Shown one piece after another: positions 37,791-49,721 of a stretch of 64,000 bases of DNA. A program made the translations under genes and the position numbers. The stretch covers positions 1,612,001-1,676,000 of the forward strand of contig OZ199838.1 of NCBI GenBank assembly GCA_964304625.1, written 5' to 3'. Numbering within the stretch: the stretch's first letter is position 1; each line of letters begins with the position of its first letter. The notes beneath the pieces were generated by a model. The model saw only the letters and a list, made by a program, of their open reading frames with translations. It did not search any database and had not been told where the DNA came from. Source of the stretch: Kudoa neothunni. Its lineage: Eukaryota > Cnidaria.

Positions 37791-39746
37791 CTATTTTAAG
37801 TTGAGTTTCTCTAATTTTTGCTTCTTAAGCATAGCTTTTTTGATGCCGGCCATTTTGTATTTCTGAGATTTTTTTATTTGGTCATATAAGCGCTTTCTTT
37901 TCTTCGGCATGCTTTGAATTGCGAGGTTTCTACGCTCAGCGTCTAGTTGTGTATCTCTATCATGTTTGGTTGGAACTTGCGATTCTTCCTCACTATCCAA
38001 ATCACTTTCTTTTATGCCCAATGAGGCGACAGTTTCATAAGATTCGTGGATATCGCTATCAAATGGAGACATATGCGGTGGTAAAACATGGCCAGGAACA
38101 TATTCGGTTGTAGGTACCAACTTTTGCTGGTTCACACAGTCAAAAATCCACTGAGGTTGCACATATCGTCGATTGGCATATTGTTTCTCGGAGATGGTTG
38201 GTCTATCAACAATTTGGTGGGTTATGCTTGGATCCGATTCGGCAAACATATTGGGCAGTCTTTTGATTGAGCGTTTCGATAGAGGTTCATCCCAAGATAC
38301 TGTTCCTCCAAAACATCTTATAATGACTATAAGCACATCTCTTGGTGTTTCTCTAGACAAATAAAATTTAAGGCCACTAAAGAGATTTTTGAATTCCTCT
38401 TCTTTCTTCAGTCGATCATTCCATTGATCAAGCTCCTACAATTCGATCGTTATCAATCTATCAATCGTAACATCGAACTTGTTGATTAGCAAAACTCCTC
38501 AAAGTTATCAACTGAGGGCTGATTATCAGGAATCTTCGCCCTCTCGAGTGTCACATTTAGAGTGGATATCATATCGAATTGAGTGGCACAAAAATCTTTC
38601 TCTATCTTGTTTGCAACGTGCTTCAAATGATCAGCTACAAGCTAAAATGTGACATATTAGCATTGTGAGAAATTTCAACAAACAATCAATCACCTTTGGT
38701 GGATAAACTAAATTTATCGAGTGGAACAACTTGAACAACACAAAACCAAGCAATGTCACATGCAAATGAGTGAATGTGTTCAAAACTTTAAAATCAATGT
38801 TGCTTGGCACCTAACAAAAATTGAATTATACTACATAACAAATTAAATTCACCTCAATCATAAGATTATGAGGCATTATCCAAATAACATTTTGGCCATT
38901 GATTTCGGCTTGTAAATAAAACCCTTTCACCGATATAAACACCTTAAACCAATATCTAAAATTTGAGCGCACATTTTATTGAATTGTACTTTTTTGAGCG
39001 ATCTTGAGGCGATAACATAATTCAAAAAGTACACTATAAAATAGAATAAGTGGTTGAGATATTTGTGGATTTCATTAAAACCTGAAAGTTCTTGGCATTT
39101 TGAAATCAAATCACCCTAAATAGAATGTAATGATATTGTTACATAGCATAATTAGGTTGTGTTTTATTGTAGTTATTACAGCAATTTTCCCCTGTCTCGG
39201 GAGAAACGCATATGCCATCACTGTGGACAATGCATCGTCTAGATCTCTCACCGCGTCATCGAATGTTGGGTATCTAATGAGAAAAAACTAGCCACCAATT
39301 GCGTGAGTACAAAAATAGCTACCTTTCTTTAATGATATGATCAAGCTTGATTTTGGGTTTCATATTCAATGTGGTTTCAATAACCGATGAATTTTTGGTG
39401 GCAACCGCTCTTTTGTACTTTTTCTTGAAGGTATGGAATTGTCGCAATACATTTATAAGTGGATCGTGCGATAAAAAAAGAATATCTTTCTTGTGAAAAC
39501 GAGGTACCGCATCGTTAGATCTTGGATAAATACCTTTGAATATGCATAATTTTCTAATAAATAATCAAGAATTATCAAATTATATTAAAGATAAAAATAC
39601 CTAAAATCCGATAAACTCAATTGCAACCTCCTCAAACATTGATTTCTAGATATGTATTGGGCGGATTTTCCTACTTCCTCCTTTTCAACAAATTACGTAA
39701 GAATTTTTTACGGATAAAATACCTTCTTCCTCACACGTTTACCCAT
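37791..39746 (-). CDS. PES1: Pescadillo homologue, ribosome biogenesis factor
   Basis: Nucleolar protein of the PeBoW complex needed for 27S pre-rRNA processing and 60S maturation. Exon 1 (39723-39746, MGKRVRKK) is followed by [30 protein letters not shown] and [14 protein letters not shown], all in the human order. Further exons give [11 protein letters not shown] near 39000. The last exon carries the BRCT domain: [46 protein letters not shown] Lys-rich tail ([14 protein letters not shown]) ends at 37791. About seven to nine exons with introns of roughly 45-80 nt. Compared with human PES1 the N-terminal segment around KKKVNKGSTAAR is missing and the acidic linker after the BRCT domain is much shorter. 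Confidence 0.92.
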
Positions 39747-40907
39747 CCTAATTGGTCAACGACATTACCCGAAACGTGACGATCTAATGTTATACCACCC
39801 ATGATTCTCCCATAAACTTACTTAAATTTAAAATTAAGAATATATAATTATTTTGAAACTTATACAAATGAAATATTTTTTTCATAGATTTATTTATGAG
39901 ATTGTAATTAATTAGATCACCATTTTTACCATTGAATTCCTAGATACAGCTTTTATTCGTATACTACATATTTACTTTATTGGTCTATATATTTGTATAT
40001 ACTTATTGTGTATTTAATTTTAAAAATATGAACACATTAAAATGAGGACAGTTACACATGCGGGTGTGAGTGAGCGTGCGCAATGTTGGTTGGATCGGGA
40101 TGATAACTTATTTGTCATATTGTTCTGTTTGAATTAATATCATTATTAATAGAATTAAAGTATAATATGAGGCATAGATTAATCTGTGAAATTTTATGCT
40201 ATTGGGAACATTTGAAAATGATTTATGGATTTATTTCATTTAAAAACGAAATTTATTATTTAATAGGATTATTTTAATTCAATTGAGAAGTTCTTTTTTA
40301 ACCCACTAATTTACTAAAAATCGATTGCACTTGGATGAATTTTGGGGTAAAAAGTTACCTCCGATTTTTATTTCTCCGTTCGAATCATAAAAATTATTTG
40401 ATTTCAGACAATAAAAATAGGTAAAATACAAAAGCTGTATTCAGCTGTAAAATAACTAACATCCCGAAAAGTCATCTTCATAATCGTACGAAAACTGTAT
40501 TCGTTAAAATCTAAAATCCGCTATGACAATTTTTTATTAACCCTTCGAACCACAATATTGCCAAATGACAACATTTTAATTTTATGAGTGTTTTAACCAT
40601 TTAATTACATTTTTTAAATACATCTTCATTATAGTAATATAATAGTATAATTAATGTTGATTTTATTTTATAAAAATGAATTGTAAAAATTTGTAGGTTA
40701 TATATCAAGAGCAATACAGACGAATATCGAACTTTAGGCAAACATAAAAAAGACTAAAAGTATCCTGCAATTGAACTTAGAATTTTAAATTTTTAAGTAA
40801 AATTAAAAAAATATACACATATACTATTAAATAAGTTTATTCTAAAATGAATCTAGGAAGAAGATATGTTTTGATATGTATAGTAATAGAGACAGATTAA
40901 TCCATGT

Positions 40908-41367
40908 TACCACTCCACTTGGCAACATTGGGCCCTCGATTTAAGTGTGTTATATTCTTTGGAGTGGACGCCGACTAGATTATGGGGAGAGATAAATAGA
41001 GCATACTTTTAAAAAATCATATTGCTACCAGATGGACACAAATCAGACAATGAACGCAAAAAATTAAACAATTGATATTTTTGAACAAGTTGTAAATATT
41101 ATATTTGAATGTTTCACTTATTTCAACCGATTCTTCAATGATAGATTATTTGAACATATTTGTATTAAGTGTAATGTACATTTGTGCCTCAATAAAAACA
41201 GAAACTGCTTTTTAGACTATCAAAATTGTAATAAATAATCCAATATTTCATTTTTGATGGTGGACGAGTAATTTTTCGGTTAAAAGCAAAGTAATATAAG
41301 AACGAGCGTATACGCACTCTCGCATACTGAAATAAGCGCCGTCCCAATGTTGCCATTTGGCACCATG
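40908..41367. mobile_element. Candidate non-autonomous DNA element (MITE)
   Basis: The left side reads CTTGGCAACATTGGGCCCTC and the inverted right side ATGGCAACATTGGGACGGCG, so the ends are imperfect inverted repeats of about 30 bp around 460 bp of AT-rich DNA. The core TGGCAACATTGGG recurs in weaker form near 3410, 40570 and 55512. No clear target duplication was found, so the superfamily stays open. Confidence 0.45.
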
Positions 41368-42255
41368 TGTGTATCTTTTTAGTTTTTGAAATGAGTAATT
41401 CAATTTTTGTAAATAATTATATAAAATTATTTAAAATTTAATAGAATAAGTAAAAAAAATTTCCAGTTGGAGATTGAAAACTTAAAATTTGCTGAAAAAT
41501 AGAGGGCTATAAAATAAAAACCTAATTTTAATTTTACCATAGAAATATTAAAATTCTTAAAATCTCATATGAGAATTATTAATCGTGATAAAAATTTTAT
41601 AAAAACAGTAAATTCTTTAAAGGTTATTAAGAAAACTTATTTCTCAATTAAATGGCTCTTAAGTAATATTCCATCTAGTTTTCATAAGGAGTGATTACAT
41701 TAGGAAATCAAAATTAAGCTACTCATTTAGAAGGTTACGAGAATACGAAACTAATCAGCAAGATAATTTATTTTTACAATTAGTTTTTTCTCCCCGTTAA
41801 TTTGTATGCGACTATAATTGGAACATTGGTTATCCAATAACTTACGTGTACAGTCCGTATACACCAGGGGTCTCAAAAATGGTCGATATCTGTTATAGAA
41901 ATCTCACTGAATTTCATGGACTTTTAAGGTGATGCTTCCCACCATGCTACACTATTTAATAACATTATTTAAAACTACCCCCAACATAACATTGGTTTTC
42001 TTATTTTTAATTTTAGGTTAAATCAATCTCTAATTTTCCAAGTTACGTAGTTTAATTGGTTCATTTATGTAGAGACACTTTGCAGCTCCTAAAAAACCAC
42101 CGTTAAATTTTTTTAAATTTAAATGATCACAAATATTGATTGTTATCATCGGTATATAAAGTAATAACGATAGTTCACATTAAGTTTATGATTGACTAAG
42201 GATAAGTCTTATTTTTATAATTGATTTTAATCAAAATGACAATAACTACGAAAAT

Positions 42256-42277
42256 TAATAATAATAATAATAATAAT
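42256..42277. repeat. (AAT)n microsatellite
   Basis: About seven AAT/ATA units in a row. Confidence 0.85.
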
Positions 42278-43318
42278 CTGCAACTTTGGTTTCAACTCCT
42301 GTGGACACTTCGAAAACACTTCAAGCGACATCGAGCTACGAAACACTATCATAAGGTAAAGATTAAGATATTCTAATTAAGTTTTAGAGACAGTCATGAG
42401 TAAATATTAACTTCTCTACATATGAAGTAACTAGATCTTAAAATCTGCTGTTGTACTTAATTTATGCAAAAGTATATAACCACAATCACATACAACCGAC
42501 CTAACTTGGTAGATCAATTGAGTATAATTTACGATAAAAAATATATTTTTTGTGGTAAATTAGTTAATAAAGTTGTTTTTTGCTATGACTTGTTTATAAA
42601 TATCTAAAATTTTTCAGATATATTTGTATGTTACAGTGTTAATAAATGATATTTTTCATCTTATTATATATTGGAAATAGAATATTAATGGATGTATTGC
42701 GCATATTTTTAATTGTTCTAGTCAAAAAAATGAATATACTTTTATATTTTAAATAACCTCTCTGGAGAGAATCGAAGACTAAGTAAATTACCTACGCAAG
42801 GGTCAAGGGTCGACGAAAGGAAAATAGCTATCACAATTATTGTTAGTCGAAAAGAAACCTTAAATTATTTAATCAATGTCTTCATGTATATTTTTCGATA
42901 CTATATTAAATATAAAAAAATAAAAGTTAATATACCAATCAAAAAGACAAAACAACTACAGAAATCACACAGAAAAAGTTCACCATAATGCTACGAATAT
43001 ATCGACTTAAACAGAGGATTATTATCGTTAATCTGAATTAGATTTATTTTGAGAAAAAAATGCCATATATACATCAAATAAGATAGTTTAATAATTTTAT
43101 CTCACTCAAACAAATTAACAAAAGGTTGAATTTTCGCCGAATCAACAATCAACGAATTATTTGATTATAAACAACAAGGATTATTTTTATGATAAAAATA
43201 GCTAAATTAAGTATTACATAAACAGATTACTACAAAATTCCTAAAGTATTAAAAAGTGACTAAGCGACAAACACTTTATTTTTGGATTTCGACTCGAAAT
43301 AACTCATATGGAGTACCG

Positions 43319-43360
43319 TATATATATATATATATTGATATTGATATATATATATATATA
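43319..43360. repeat. TA-rich tract
   Basis: Two TA runs separated by TTGATATTGA. It directly precedes the hAT-like element, whose left target copy lies inside it. Confidence 0.85.
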
Positions 43361-43361
43361 C

Positions 43362-43633
43362 CAGGGATGGCGAAAGTCCGGTTCGCAAGTTGCAATTGGA
43401 TCTTGGAAGATGAAATGCGACTCTAAATAGATTTAGACTTTTTGTTTCACTAAATTTTGCTCATAAAGTTATTGGGGTATTTTGAAAGTCATAGGATCAT
43501 GCAATTATCCTGAATAAGAACGCATGAATTAATTATTAAATAAAACCTATCAACAAAATATAAATATTTAAAATCCCGAAAAATTTAAAGTTCATCAAAT
43601 GTGTTTCACATTTCAAACAAGATTGGCCATCCC
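43362..43633. mobile_element. Short hAT-like element
   Basis: The left end CAGGGATGGCGAAAG and the inverted right end GGGATGGCCAATC are typical hAT termini. The 8 bp outside are atatatac on the left and aaatatac on the right (7 of 8 match). The right end appears to lack the last two bases. No coding frame; about 272 bp; it ends 245 bp upstream of the PSMA4 start codon. Confidence 0.6.
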
Positions 43634-43878
43634 AAATATACACCCCTCTCGAAAAAGTAAGAGTCCAACACATCTAATTCTACATTTATGATTCCATTTA
43701 GCGCAAAAAATGGCGTTTAACATAATTCATTTCGACAACCTTCAATAATTTGAAATATTTTAATCGTAAATAAAAATAACCTAAACAAAAAAATGCACTT
43801 TGGTAATATTTAAATGGAATAATTTTAGATTAATACAACTATTTATGCAGCAGTCGCGCGCAAGTGACCTTGGAGGAA

Positions 43879-44891
43879 ATGGTGAGTGACCTGTGTTTTC
43901 TTGTGTAGTCGACTAAAGATTGTTTAGTCTAGAAATTACGACACAAGAACTACCACATTTTCACCTGAGGGTAAATAACGCATATCAATCCCGGTTAATT
44001 CGTCTACATGAATTGTTAGGACGTCTCTTCCAAGTTGAATATGCGCTCGAAGCTATAAATCGTGCTGGAACATGTACAGCTATTGTTTGTAGTGATGGTG
44101 TTATTATGGCTTCGGAGAAGAGGAACTACAACGAGTTGTTGGATGATATGGGTCCGGAAAAGATTTATAAAATAAACAAGTAACCACTGTTGATTATCCT
44201 CAATTTCACATCAACCAACCACCTTCATTAACATTCTCTTCTCGTTAGTGATATTTCATGTTGTGTGGCTGGGGTTACTTCGGATGCCAATGTGATCATT
44301 CAGATCCTGCGAGAGAGTGCTCAGCGATATTACAAAACCTACCAGGAACCTATACCTATCGAGCAGTTGGTCACTAATATTTGTGATGTGAAGCAACAAT
44401 ACACACAATTGGGTGGGTTTCGACCATTCGGTGTGTCCATACTTTATATTGGATGGGATAAAATCTACGGTTACCAACTCTATCAGAGTGATCCTAGTGG
44501 AAATTATTCCGGTTGGAATGCCACATGTATTGGGCTGAACAACAACAAAGCTATCCAAAAACTTAAGCAGGAGTTCACCGAAACAATGACTGTGGAGGAA
44601 GCGAAAGTTTTGATAATACAAATTATGCAAGAAGCTCTCGAGACTGAATATTTGTCATCAAAAAACTGTATACTCCAAATAAGCATAATATCTCTTATAT
44701 AATGAATATGAATATGAATGAATAAATAAATATGACTGTGCGTGTGATTTTTAATTTTAATTTTTATAGTGGAAGTCGCCACATTCCAACGTAACAATGG
44801 TCAATCGAATTGTCATATTTTCACGCCGGATGAGATTCTAGCCCTACCAGGCAACAAATTCGAATCATCACAATTCACAGACACAGCATAA
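43879..44891 (+). CDS. PSMA4: 20S proteasome subunit alpha type-4
   Basis: Alpha-ring subunit of the 20S proteasome. Five exons give exactly 248 residues: 43879-43881 (ATG only), 43928-43970, 44020-44179, 44249-44667 and 44770-44891. The N-terminus reads [21 protein letters not shown], the alpha-subunit signature (human [20 protein letters not shown]). Then come [59 protein letters not shown] and [15 protein letters not shown], all close to human. Introns are 46, 49, 69 and 102 nt. The C-terminus is shorter than human (261 residues) and lacks the long Lys/Glu-rich tail. Confidence 0.96.
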
Positions 44892-44997
44892 ATCAATAGA
44901 TAAACAAAAAAATACACATTGTTATTGAATGATAATAAAAAATTTAAATTTTTGGTCATTTATGTGCGTTTTTTTCTGCAATTGTTTATTGGAGTGT

Positions 44998-45292
44998 TTA
45001 TTTGTTGATGTCCATGTATTTGTAAAATTCTTTTCGCCACAAATCATGCTTTTCACTAATTAAACTCGGTTATTCTGACACTAAACAACAGATTCACGTA
45101 CCGCAATCGTTTATATTGACGCCGATACGAAGCGTGCTCATTGGAAACAATTAACACCAGTCCAACAATTAAAATGGGCAATGTTAAAACTTTTTTCGGT
45201 CTCAACCTATCAAAATTCAACAGTGGATACCCACCATATGGAGGCATCTCTTGTGAGGGAGGATTTTTAAAGTAGTTTTCGTTAACGTTCAT
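44998..45292 (-). CDS. NDUFA13/GRIM-19-like protein, half-length
   Basis: Exons 45102-45292 and 44998-45055 with a 46-nt intron encode 82 residues. QEMPPYGGYPLLNFDRLRPK matches the hallmark of complex I subunit NDUFA13 ([20 protein letters not shown]). A membrane span (VLTLPILIVGLVLIVSN) and a basic helix YRRQYKRLREKHDLWRKEF follow. Human NDUFA13 has 144 residues; here the protein stops where the long C-terminal arm would begin (DINK, stop). Either the subunit is really shortened in this lineage or a further exon is missing from the model. It converges on PSMA4 (107 bp between stop codons). Confidence 0.75.
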
Positions 45293-45424
45293 TTAAAAAT
45301 ATGCGTGCGCGCAGAGAAATGGGGATTTAAAACAGCAAGACACTAAACTAAATCATTCGTCCATTGATTTAACTTTTGCAAGTCCCAACACCACCTTAAC
45401 ACATTTAGAACTTCGATGTACATA

Positions 45425-47009
45425 TTAAGATTGTACTTCGATAAAAATTAAAAGAATAATCAACCATTCTAGTCGGTGCCCATGGGTTTCACTGAGATGG
45501 TTTTTTAAGAGGTCAATTATTTGAGTGGAATGATGGAGTTTTTGGTTAAGAACCTATTGAATAAATTTTAATAAATGAGTGAATTGTTATCTATCGTTAA
45601 TGTACGTCTGTTCTGTTTTTTATGTCCAAATAGTCGCATGATGATTCAAACAAAAGATAAATATCATCATAGTCCCAATACATATCGTGTAGGTTGAGAA
45701 AGTCGTTGTCCAGATTCACCAACAGTCTAAGTATAGAGTTGAGTAAGAGTGAGATTTTCATGGATTCCCTCTCACCTTAAATATTCTATTTCGCCGGATT
45801 TCTTTAGAATATCCGAACGACTAAATTTACTCTTCTTGCCATTTTTCAAATTCTAACAATTAACAAATTACAATAATATCGTAGAAAGATTCTCGAGTAA
45901 TTATTAGATTAGAGTTTGTGTTGGTAGCAATCAAATGTAGCTACCTCTGGTACATGAAGAATAGACTTTATCAGTTGATCCATGGATTTCTCGTAGAATG
46001 ATAATTTCACTGCGTGATTTTTTTAGAAAAATTAAGTTGTTCGTAAATTTCACCTGAAAGCGCCAATGAATGAGATATCGCAAGTTTTTCATTCAAAAGT
46101 GTATCCATATCGTTACCCAACACTATTTTACCATTTGAAAAGGTGGTTTTGAGAGGGGTTCTTTACAATCAAAATTATGCGCTCATTGAAACAACAAAGA
46201 GCGTATACTTTCTGCTGTCTATATTGAACATATAACAGTCGCTTTCTTCTTCGATAGTTTTATCATCATACACCACAGTTTGACAACGTTTAATCAAATC
46301 AATAAATGAAACGATCTAATTTTATGATTGCTAACAATTTATGACACAAATTCTACTTCGGTTTTGGAACAATTCCATCCAACAAATACTCCCATGTCGC
46401 TATAATAAACTTCAATTGAGGAATGTTTGATTTAAAATCCAATTACGAAAATAAATATATTCGCTCGGATAATTTATAATCTACACATGCATCCTCTTCT
46501 ACCACTGGATTCATTCGAATGCAAAATACATTATCTGGATCAGCTATTCTCGTCATATACATACAATCAATAATAAAATCAATAGAGATTGAATAAATCA
46601 ATCACAGATAGAACATTTTTCTAGATTGAGATTTTTTTCGGTCAGAATATTTTGCAGTTGATCAATATCTATTTCTTCCCCTGTACAAAAAGCTACACAT
46701 TCGTTGGTTGGTTGTTCAGCCTAGGTGCGGATGAAATTTATAGAATTGGATCTGTGATGAGTTTTTCAAGAATTATACTTTTTGCTTAATCAACTGACTC
46801 CTTTTGTATTTAGATTTTGGGGTTCGTATCAATGAATCCAAACGCTTCGTGTTATCCGTGGGAATGCGAGCTGGCACTGAAGAACAACATCGTTGTAAAA
46901 CTTTAGAATAATTTCCTATAATTTTAGATTTGAACTGTCGCTCAAAAAGATTGTTAAATTTAGGTGGGTGACAAAATTTTAAATTATGTCCTAATCCAAT
47001 CAACCTCAT
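45425..47009 (-). CDS. RMND1: RMND1-like mitochondrial protein (DUF155 family)
   Basis: RMND1 is an inner-membrane protein that supports mitochondrial translation. The first exon (about 46779-47009) is basic and Ser/Arg-rich like a targeting sequence (RQFKSKIIGNYSKVLQRCCS). Then come ECVAFCTGEEIDIDQLQNIL near 46670, GNDMDTLLNEKLAISHSLAL near 46080, LVNLDNDFLNLHDMYWDYDD and CDYLDIKNRTDV near 45700, and the last exon LNQKLHHSTQIIDLLKNHLS…GHRLEWLIILLIFIEV ending at 45425. These match the C-terminal half of human RMND1 ([20 protein letters not shown]…LRLEWMIVILITIEV). About seven or eight exons; several middle exons are approximate. The C-terminus ends shortly after the membrane span. Confidence 0.85.
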
Positions 47010-47066
47010 TGCTATCCTGTATCGGTTAAATCCGACTCACGTCGGCCAAGCATTAACAAATTTAAA
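47010..47066. promoter_or_regulatory. 57-bp head-to-head promoter region
   Basis: The start codons of RMND1 (minus) and the PDHX-like gene (plus) are only 57 bp apart, so both mRNAs must start within this gap or inside each other's 5' region. Both products are mitochondrial. No specific element is identified. Confidence 0.45.
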
Positions 47067-48005
47067 ATGTCTCAGGTGGCCTTCCTTTCAAAATGTTATT
47101 TCTTAAATTTGATTTGCTATAATTATATGTCTCTTAGACTCGAGAATCTCACCAGCGGCAAAAGTATTAATTGATAAATTCAGAGTGGATAGAAATAAAA
47201 TTGTTTCCACTGGACCGAAAAATTTAATTTTAAAACAAGATGTGCTTCGTTGTATCAAAAATAACTATCATCTCACCATGTGCACTCGTATATCTCCTCC
47301 AATCCCTCAACAATTTGAATCATCATGTTATTTATATTTTTTCTCGTAAGTGTTTATTGAGTTTAGATCAATTATTCTACAGCCAAAAACTAACTATGCC
47401 ACATTTTAATATGCTTGAAGATGATTGCGAACATTTTTTATCGCCTATCGATTTTCTGAATTATTTTAATCACATTGTCGGCTTTCAATCTGTGCTTATT
47501 AAGATTTTCGCACAGTGTATGTTCGAAAATGATCCTATTTATTTTAAAAATCTAATTTTTAATATTGAGAAAAATATTAAATCGGAAATGAGATTAGTCT
47601 CACTTGAAAATCCTTTAAATGCTTCTCTTGATGATATTTTTAACATTCTAAAGGTCGAGTTTGGTGACTTTTGATGAATTATAACAATTCATTATTTAGG
47701 AGAATACAAACCCACAGAAACGAACCAATAAAATTGATTCCACTGCAAACTCAGAAACTCCTGTTGCAGTGAAAGTGATATTCTTCGATGATCATTTGAA
47801 TGGATGGTTTCCTATCAGTCAACAAGATTCATTTTGTATCTCAGTCTCCAAACCAAAGACTACCTTTTCAGATGACTTCCAACCAAAACTTCAGTTTGAT
47901 GTAAATGTCTCCACCAATCAAAACGACCTTCCTACTAACTTGGTTGAACAATTTTACGAAAAATTTCCGAATAAATTTTCCGAATTAACTTCATTCGTGT
48001 CTTAA
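47067..48005 (+). CDS. PDHX/E2-like protein of a 2-oxoacid dehydrogenase complex, without lipoyl domain
   Basis: Exons 47067-47094, 47138-47345, about 47383-47655 and about 47702-48005. The N-terminus MSQVAFLSKYSRIS could be a short targeting sequence. It runs straight into a peripheral subunit-binding domain: SPAAKVLIDKFRVDRNKIVS and TGPKNLILKQDV (family pattern SPAARKLA…VKGTGPGGRITKEDV), which holds the E3 dihydrolipoamide dehydrogenase. The rest is a shrunken acyltransferase-like fold (KLTMPHFNMLEDDCEHFLS, compare TVPHAYATADCDL; LQFDVNVSTN…LVEQFYEKF). No lipoyl domain (DKA motif) and no catalytic HxxxDG were seen, which points to an E3-binding protein rather than an E2 enzyme. The gene is divergent from RMND1. 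Confidence 0.7.
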
Positions 48006-48716
48006 TAATTATAAATATTTACGTTTCATTTACTTCTTGTACTGATCTTAAATAAATATATATATTGTTAATTTTTTAATTTATCCCACTAAACCTTCAT
48101 TACAACACACACGATTCACAATACTCCAGTTTACACCATGGCTGGGAAATTATGTTAACGATATGATTGATATTAATGAAACTATACCTACATTATTTTA
48201 GAAATTCTATTGAAAATAATAATAGGCACTTGATAGTGGTGAGATAATTGGACTGTATGGGCACACATTGAAATCGATCACTCGATTTTTGATGTAGATT
48301 ATATTTAAATGATTATTAATATCATAAAACAATACCAAACGCAACAAATAATTACATAAATATTAACATTTGACGTGGTCTCTATCCCAAAGGAGTAGAA
48401 ATATTTTAATCCCAATCTTTTCTCGTTTATAATTACAATCTCCACCTTTTTTTGATTTAACCTAATGTACTATTGATCACTTTATATATGGATTATTTAA
48501 TTTACATTTGTAAACCCTATATACATTAAAGTATTGCTCTATGTGGGTTGAATTATCATGAGTTTCATTTCGCACTGTTTTTGATAAAATGAAGAATTAA
48601 AAAGTTAATTTTTAAGGTCAATCGATAAACTAGGTTAGATCTGATCGAATAAATTTTAAGATTAATGCGAAAAAAGTGTGTATTAATCATTTTCAAATTA
48701 AAATATGATATAAAGC
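48006..48716. other. Intergenic, nothing recognised
   Basis: 711 bp of AT-rich DNA after the PDHX-like gene, including its probable AATAAA signal near 48050. Confidence 0.5.
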
Positions 48717-49721
48717 TTGAATCAAAGTATAATCAGTTTAAATATAAAAATCAATATTTTGAAGACCGTGAAGCGCGGAACTTTTTATAAAGAAAAAGTG
48801 GTGGGTGATAAAAAAAAGATTGGAAACACTGTACTGTATAAAAAACAACACAAACTGTCCAGTTTTATCCAGGAGATCGGAAATATGCGGTATTTAAAAA
48901 TCTCTTAAACCCATTCAAGGTAAAGTATACATTAATCCCTACAATTGACCCAGAGAATAAATTTATAAATTACAAACTGTAAATATAACACCGTATACAC
49001 TCGATTAAAAATCGCATATTTAAAAAAAATCTTCAAAATCCACATGCGACTTATACACTTTGTACAAGCTTAAAAATAAGGATAGCTCATAGTAAAGTAT
49101 ATAATTTTTTCGTAATAAATTAATTTCCTAATTCAAATATAAAGTTCGCGAGAAATGGATTAAATGGATTAAATTGATGTCGGAGGGATTGACAAAAACA
49201 AAACTTCAAGAAAGTTTAAAGACCTGCAATATTTATCGTAGCTGGCTGGTTGAAACATTCTTGGGAATCAACAAGTTCAAAAATTATCAAAAGATCATTC
49301 AAAAAATGCGACATATCAAATTCAATGGAGGGGAGCGAAGATGATATAGTTTGGGAGGATAAGAGAAGAAAGAAAGTAACGAAAAGAGGTCGGTGAGATC
49401 TATGACGACATCATGACTACTGAGCAAGGAATATGTCTGCTTGAGAAGAGCGACTCTTCTTCCAATTTAATCGACAAAAATTATTCACATTTGAAACTTA
49501 TTTTTTGATAAATACTAGAATTATATGAACTTAAAATAAATATTTTCTTGTTTAATTCTGTAAATTTCATTTTTTTCATCAGCTTAAGCTAAAATATCTA
49601 ATCTGTTACAAATTTAAAAATTGAAAGCATTTTTTTCAAGGTGCGAATATTACACGACCCAACCAAAATCACGAAAAATTAATTCAATCCCCATGTGACG
49701 TATACTTGAGTATGTACGGTA
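48717..49721 (+). mobile_element. Deleted pogo-type DNA transposon
   Basis: Two transposase pieces on the plus strand. At 48717-48908 is a helix-turn-helix-like start (SLNIKINILKTVKRGTFYKE). At about 49262-49400 is the pogo C-terminal signature IIKRSFKKCDISNSMEGSED, very close to the usual IIKSFKKCGISNALDG form. The DDE core is missing. Possible terminal repeats are ACCGTATACACTCGATTAAA near 48989 and, inverted, TACCGTACATACTCAAGTAT ending at 49721; if these are the true ends, the helix-turn-helix piece lies outside them and belongs to a second f​ragment. Confidence 0.7.

Larger units (their letters stand above)
39747..43878. other. Intergenic AT-rich DNA
   Basis: About 4.1 kb between pescadillo and PSMA4. 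It contains a candidate MITE (40908-41367), an ATA/AAT microsatellite, a TA-rich tract and a short hAT-like element, listed separately. A TTAACCC terminus occurs near 40547 without a visible partner. No gene seen. Confidence 0.6.

Noticed and set aside
40547-40590. Third piggyBac-like element starting TTAACCCTTCGAACC
   Set aside because: No inverted partner with TTAA was seen to the right; only a possible relation to a similar end at 3388.
41863-41900. hAT-like terminus CAGGGGTCTCAAAAATGG
   Set aside because: No partner end or target duplication could be found within about 1 kb, so it may be chance or an orphan end.
48717-48908. Independent small gene of 63 codons
   Set aside because: The helix-turn-helix-like start and the pogo signature downstream make it a transposase fragment.
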